Shown here piece by piece: positions 58,621-64,000 of a DNA stretch of 64,000 bases. Origin of the DNA: Morinoia aosen (lineage: Eukaryota; Arthropoda; Malacostraca; Amphipoda; Talitridae); contig CM059572.1 in the NCBI GenBank assembly GCA_030386875.1, forward strand, positions 37,631,732 through 37,695,731, written 5' to 3'. Below the pieces are notes generated by a model that saw nothing but the letters and a program-made list of their open reading frames with translations, was not told the DNA's origin and searched no databases. Both the position numbers and the translations under genes were made by a program. Position 1 is the first letter of the stretch; the number at the start of each line of letters is the position of its first letter.

Positions 58621-59676
58621 GCTGCTCAGGTAATGTAATCTTTGCATTTTCAAACTCACTTTCCCGTGTTCTGAACGTATTATGTGCGACGGACAGCCAT
58701 GAAATCTCATATTAATATTACTTGCGTGCTATTTTGTCAGTTGTTGTACGTATTAAGAACAAGTTTATTGATGCAACGTCTTGACAAGATGCAGCAGTTT
58801 GTCGTACCAACTGCAGTAATTTATATCATCGTATTTATTTGAAATTTTTCAATTTTACATTTACATATAATTAATCTTTTCTGGTGTAACATTGCGGCGT
58901 TGAAATGAAGAGTGCTCGTGTACAACGGTAGTTATGTACATATGCAATTATTCTACTTGATTTTTTGTTCACAATCCCATTCGATGTCGTTCCACGCTCG
59001 CTCCCACGAAAGTAATCTGTTTCATGTCCGTAAATACTTGATATGTATATACTGTATATACCTAGAAAGTGATTTCAGAGTGTAGTTCAAGTTAGCGTTG
59101 ACCTAAAGCTTCCTCTGCGATGTGCTACTTGCCCGAAAGCGCACTTGTTTCTTTCTTAGGTTCGGTAGAATATTTCAATATTTTAGTCTGTTTGATTTGC
59201 TGGCCCAGGGTTATTAATTACAATAGTTTGGCGCTTTACAGGATTTGCCAACTATTCAGGGTAGTACTTATATTTTGCAGAACATTGAGTTTGCTCATCT
59301 TGGAACTATTACGCAAACTTCAGTGAATCTATTGTTAGATACGAAATACTTACTTTTTAAAACTACATTTGACGCTTGCTCCGGGGGTTCATTTTTTATT
59401 ATTTTATTCAAAATAACAAGTGGAAACAAGAATGCTCTGTAGCTTCCGAGTGCTGTTTTCACTTCATAGAAACTAAGAGCTGTGGAAAACGTTCTAAATT
59501 GTTGATATAATCATTCAGTATCTGAATACTTTAATTTTTATTTATTCTTTCGAAGGTAAATGAAAACAGCCATGGAAATTTTAATTTATTTGTGTCGCTT
59601 ATATCAGTTTTATCATAATTAATTTCGGTACGATTCGCCCCAAAATGAAATGTTTTCTAGAAAAAAATTGTATTTC

Positions 59677-59682
59677 AATAAA
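59677..59682 (+). promoter_or_regulatory. Candidate polyadenylation signal
   Basis: AATAAA about 1.06 kb after the sulfotransferase stop. A second AATAAA at 59831-59836 is followed by a GT-rich stretch, which makes it the better candidate. Confidence 0.35.
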
Positions 59683-59836
59683 TTTGACCAGTGAATCAAT
59701 TATTTTCTTCCAGGTCCAGGTATTTGACATTCATTCAATTGCTTCATAATTTGAAAAGATGATCATACAATTGAATGTGAATTCACATTTGAGTATTGTA
59801 ATTTATTTTCGCATGTTTATACTCAGCATAAATAAA

Positions 59837-61061
59837 GTTTTGTTTTATTTTATTTTGTAGAAGATTATCAACTACAGCACCGTGAACGCATAGTAATTGA
59901 CGTCAGAATCTGAACAACTTTTGCCATAAGATCATTTTACGATTTTTCACTGCGATGATGCGAAAATTTTCAAATCTGTCAGGACTGCCTGGTGCTGTGC
60001 TCACATAAGGAGGTTTGAATTCGCACAATAAAATTGCATCTTAGTTAACGCACTCGCAAATTCTGAATATTGCCTCACAATTAAACACTACGCATGTTCT
60101 TAGAGTGAGGAATTTTGTTGGCTACCTCGTTTGGTGATTTATTCATTTCTGTGGCTACTCTCAGATATTTAACGTGTATTTATTTGGCGATCTCAAATTT
60201 TTCTTGCTGCGGCTCTCGGTGGCCGTTATTGCGAATTTAGTAGAGTTGTTTCTGTTCATTTCCAACGCTAATCAAACACGTACCATGGTGGTGAACAGCA
60301 TCTCCCAAAACACACCAAAGAATTACTTCTCTGGAAATGGTCCCTCAAACTTCCTCTAAAATTAACTGAGATTTTGAAGAACAGAGCAACAATAATTCAG
60401 TAGTAAAAAGAAACCTTTATGTGCATTTTGAAACCAAGCCTTCTAATGGGAATAAGGATAACTTGCTCTTCGATAATAAAAGTAGGGTTTTCAGACGATT
60501 ATGGAGGAAATATTGAAATCCCTGACATTTTTTGGTTCAAAATTCTCGCGTCTGAAAACTGAATACATTCGAGACCATAGTTAGGAACTTTCTTCAGTTT
60601 TTCAGTTTGTCATTTAAGAAGATACTGTGTATTATTACCCGAACCTAATTTCATTTTTCCTTCCGTTTAAACTAGGATCTTCTGAAAAAATATAGTGTTA
60701 TTAAAACTAGCTTGTTAACTACAGTACGATGTTTACAGAGAGACAAACAAGAGTGACGGTCTAATCCTTATTCTGGTCGAGAAAAGAGCTCTACTTGAGT
60801 TTTTACTCGATTCTATTTTTCTGAGCGACGGACCGTCTCTCGTTTTGTCGCATATTGATATTCAGTCGATCCTCGAGCTGAACATGATTTTGCGCGAACT
60901 TCAACATATACAGGAAAAATTAGTCCAAGTTATTCAACTGATGGGATGCTTGATTCGAGTTCAGAATAACTTAGGAAAATTGTCATTCGTTTAAGCTGAG
61001 GTTCGCTGAAGATGAAGTCGTATGACTAGAGGATCGATGGTATTTTTTTACCTGACTGCGA
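59837..61061. other. Region between convergent genes, nothing seen
   Basis: AT-rich sequence between the sulfotransferase 3' end and the C-type lectin stop codon. It must hold the 3' untranslated end of the minus-strand gene. Confidence 0.4.
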
Positions 61062-61658
61062 TTATAAGGTTGGAATGAACTGACAGAGCGGTTTGTGCAA
61101 CGCACCGCAGTCAGCAACTTCCAAGGAGAGGCTGTGGTCCGTCCGCAGCAGCAGACACTCCGGCATGTCGGGGTACGGAACTCCAGGGGCGGCATCCCCG
61201 TAGTTGGAATAAACGTCGTTTCTTATGTCGTTTTGGCTCGCTGTTACAACTGGAGACTTGAATGACATTTTCTGTTTCAGCTGCGAGTCAAATTCGCTGA
61301 ATTCACCCGTGATCCACTTCAGTTTGACTCTTGCTTCAGACGGATCGAGCGTTTCACCTTCAGTCACGGTCTTTCTCTTAGCTCCAAGCCAGAAGCCTTC
61401 TTCAGAGCCTGTGTTCAGAGATCGGAAAATTTTTGTGAGGTCCTGGAACTCGGGCACCACAGCGAGATCTCCTTCGTATGACCTGCAGATCGCACGCGCT
61501 TGAGTCCAGTTGTAGGAGGTGGTTGGAGGCGCGTCCGAGGTGGAGGTGAAGGCAGGCGAGTAGTGCACCGGCGCAAAGGGCACGGGAGGGGCAATCGAGG
61601 GCACCTTCAGGCACAGGCCTCCCAGACTCGTGAAGTGCTGGGGGCAGCCTCCCACGCC
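61062..61658 (-). CDS. C-type lectin-domain protein, last exon
   Basis: 198 codons entered in phase 0 after TTGACAG, stop at 61062. Residues are counted from this exon. C5 and C16 form the extra N-terminal pair of long-form domains (GGCPQHF...GLC). C58 (QARAICRSYEGDLAVV), C168, C184 and C192 (KPLCQF) give the canonical two disulfides. FWLGAKR at 89-95 replaces the usual WIG core, with WITGE later. I see neither EPN nor QPD nor a WND site, so calcium-dependent sugar binding is unlikely. A Pro-rich insert sits at about 20-46. Probably secreted. The preceding exon is at 62801-62923. Confidence 0.88.
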   Translation of the reverse strand, partial: GVGGCPQHFTSLGGLCLKVPSIAPPVPFAPVHYSPAFTSTSDAPPTTSYNWTQARAICRSYEGDLAVVPEFQDLTKIFRSLNTGSEEGFWLGAKRKTVTEGETLDPSEARVKLKWITGEFSEFDSQLKQKMSFKSPVVTASQNDIRNDVYSNYGDAAPGVPYPDMPECLLLRTDHSLSLEVADCGALHKPLCQFIPTL

Positions 61659-62800
61659 CTGTCAATTACGACATTTTGTAAACTAAATTGAAAATTATCG
61701 ACTCGGAAACTTCCAATTTTGAACAGAAAAGGAAACAACATGCGCAACAGAAGAAAGGTAGGAGAGCTCCCAGCTGTTCTTAGTCCCGTTGCTCATTTAA
61801 AGATAGGTACTCCACTCTGTTTTACAGGGTTCACCCAGTAATCTACAACAATCAGTAATTTTTTTATTTCTAAAGAGACGTAACATTTTACCCTTTCTTC
61901 TCGGTAAGCAGTTGTATTCACTGTATAAGTGTGTCATTCGGCTATTAACTCGCCTTAGTAACATTCAATTTTGGGGTTTATATTTTTATAAAAAAAACAC
62001 GACATTTATTGCATTTGCAATACATTCAGGCATGCAGTGTGGATCACGCATGGAGATCAAGAAAGAGTATATGAGTTCTCCCTTTAAATAAACCTTAAAA
62101 ATTGCAATCTCTCTAATCAAGAAGGAATATGCCATGAAGTGCACACTTCGGACACTATGCTTTATAAATGAAAAATGTAGAGATGACGCTATGCAGTGCG
62201 CATACCAAAATATTTTGTAATGCCGACTGAAATTCATCTCATGTGAAGAAAAAAGATTTCGCATGAGATTGCAATGCAAAATAAATACTCAAGTCGATAA
62301 CGAGAATGAAGTCATCCACTTAAAAATTTCTGATAAAATTATTTTCTAGTTTTGAAACAATGAAACTGGTCTATTAGTTCTATGAGCACCAATCGAACTG
62401 AAGCTTCGAGATAAAAAACTAATTCTGTGGCATCATGGAGACAAGTTCGAAGAGACTCAGTGTCGTAGCACTATATGGATGAGAGCGTCCACTAAAGTTT
62501 GGAAAAATTTAGTGCCATTTCATGGTTACCGATACTGAGAAAATTTTAAAGTAAGTTTACACCACTGCGTCATGAATACGAAAAAAAAAACACACACAAA
62601 AGTTCACCGTGCAACGTAATGCCACGGCAGATGAATAATAACACACAAAAAAGTTCAAAGAAGGTTAATGCCACAGCAGTATGGATACCACACACGTTAA
62701 AGTTTAAAAAAAAATTATGGCCGTGGTATCATGGATGCAGGTACACATCCAAAGTCTGGTGTCCACGCTCATGTCTCACTTGCACCCCAGACAGTCTTAC
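61659..62800. other. Intron of the lectin gene, nothing seen
   Basis: AT-rich sequence. Repeated short phrases (GCCACAGCAGTATGGATACC-like) near 62440-62760 look like decayed tandem copies. Confidence 0.4.
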
Positions 62801-62923
62801 CTGCCTGATGGCGTTCTTGACCTGCGTTGCGGACCGTTTGATGACGTTAGTGAGCACTTCGTTCGAGTGATGACCTGATGCCACCGCCGCCGACGAAACG
62901 CTGGTCACCGTTGCGTCAGCTAT
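62801..62923 (-). CDS. C-type lectin-domain protein, penultimate exon
   Basis: 123 nt between CCTCAG and GTAAGA, phase 0-0, 41 codons including SNEVLTNVIKRSATQVKNAI. It joins in frame to the lectin domain. Small polar residues, then a probable amphipathic helix that could mediate oligomerisation; that is inference. The signal peptide exon is not seen and may be outside the window. Confidence 0.78.
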
Positions 62924-63786
62924 CTGAGGAAACAAACTACATTTTTCTACGCTGAGATTCCCTTTAAATCTAAATATTTTTCTCGTTGAGAAAGTCACAA
63001 TAAGGGTTTCAAGGTACGGACACTCATAACCCAACATGTCAATAGAGCAATGCAGAGGAAAATACGAGCATGTTTTGATTAATTCGATCTGAAGCCCATG
63101 GTTGCCTTTGCTGAACTACTCAGAACTGAACTGCTGATGCGACGTGCGAGGATGAACTATTTTGACACGTTCTTAAATGTACAGTATACAGTGAATATGG
63201 AAACAAGGATTCCGACCAGGGACACCAAACTATGACTTAGTTTGACTATAAAATAACCTAGAAAAGTTTCTTCTGGAGGAGAGGGCTATTATTTTACGCG
63301 CAAAGGGTAAATAAGCAAATGAAGGATCAATCAGGAATAAAAGTTTACGGATGGAGACAAGTGTAATAGTAGAAGAAGGAGGAGGTGGGTGTGAAAACAA
63401 TGTGGTTTGTTCCCCTCAAGGCTGTCGTAAATTTATCAGAAAAGTAGGAACAAGGAAATTGGATATAGCATAAAAAATAAGACACTATAAATCAAGTCCA
63501 TGCCAAACTTCTCAAAAATGTTCCCCAGTATATTTTCATTTCTTTCATTTGCAAAAAGAAACGAGTTCTAGACTTTGTTTCAGTCAAGGAACATTCAACT
63601 CATTATCTAGTCTGGCTAAATTATAATGCTACTTTCCTCACAAAATGCAATGCATTTATAGTGTGTTAACAACCATTCTCATGATAACATTGGCGTGAGA
63701 TACCACAGAGGATGAATTATTTTGTAGGTCAAAAATACTTCATATTACGACGAGGGATCTTGAATCTCTTCTATTTTTATCCGTAA
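62924..63786. other. Upstream intron of the lectin gene, no exon seen
   Basis: No exon with matching phase or signal peptide was found. Confidence 0.35.
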
Positions 63787-63999
63787 TTAATTTACAACTT
63801 CTCGTTCGAACTCAATCCTAAGAAAGTTATGGTCGAACTCTAATTCATTCATTGAACTTCCTCCCACAAGTGAACTCTGCACAGATAGTCTCGTAAGCTC
63901 GTAACGAACGTACTGGTTTACCCTAAATTCTTCCCTGTATACAACCACAAGATGGTCGTTAGCTTTGCCTGCACAGCTCTCCCTCTTCAAGGGGAATGA
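63787..63999 (-). other. Open frame running off the right edge, unassigned
   Basis: About 71 codons on the minus strand with no stop up to the window edge, containing SCAGKANDHLVVVYREEFR. It could be a partial exon; I see no domain and no splice site that proves it. Confidence 0.15.
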
Positions 64000-64000
64000 T

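Overview
The window is nuclear DNA from an arthropod-like animal. The evidence is large AT-rich introns, GC-rich split exons with GT-AG junctions in phase, and a dense mixed load of transposons (hAT, Tc1, Harbinger remnant, LTR element, I-type LINE with RNase H, tRNA-derived SINE). The species cannot be named from the sequence; a crustacean or insect is most likely. No prokaryotic, organellar or rRNA sequence was seen.

Host genes. The only complete gene is on the plus strand, 34998-58620. It has nine exons that splice in phase to 509 residues. The product is a type II membrane (Golgi-type) sulfotransferase of the WSCD / sialate O-sulfotransferase family, with no WSC domain in front and an unusual C-terminal tail. 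Upstream lie exons of a second, diverged gene of the same family: 12110-12214 and 19718-19794, which match exons 6 and 7 exactly in length and phase, plus a likely homologue of exon 5 at about 11716-11781 that lacks a splice donor. The two genes are therefore tandem paralogues, and most of the upstream one lies left of the window. At the right end, on the minus strand, are the last two exons of a C-type lectin-domain gene (61062-61658 and 62801-62923).

Mobile DNA. Positions 1758-10256 are a non-coding LTR retrotransposon with near-identical 1.4-kb LTRs, inserted with a GGTG target duplication into a 20-bp minisatellite. Its 5' LTR was then split by a 2,445-bp hAT element (8-bp duplication CTCTGGGC); the 3' LTR keeps the empty site. 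Positions 12364-18780 are a 6.4-kb I-group LINE with a 15-bp target duplication, inside an intron of the upstream paralogue. A decayed Tc1 element lies at 25.1-26.35 kb, a TA-flanked MITE at 42.6 kb, a 411-bp foldback element at 55.36 kb and a tRNA-derived SINE at 32.5 kb. An unnamed repeat family of about 0.4 kb occurs at least eight times, with all clear copies in the plus orientation.

Tandem repeats. There are 20-bp and 17-bp minisatellites (10.26-11.16 kb), fifteen exact-length 15-bp units (22.41 kb) and a 1.35-kb array of 23-bp hairpin-forming units (28.27-29.61 kb). The last two create long artificial open frames.

The rest is intronic or intergenic AT-rich sequence in which I see nothing coding. 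The strongest observations are the exon-for-exon paralogue match, the dated nest minisatellite < LTR element < hAT, the unnamed same-orientation repeat family, and the 23-bp array open in all three minus-strand frames.
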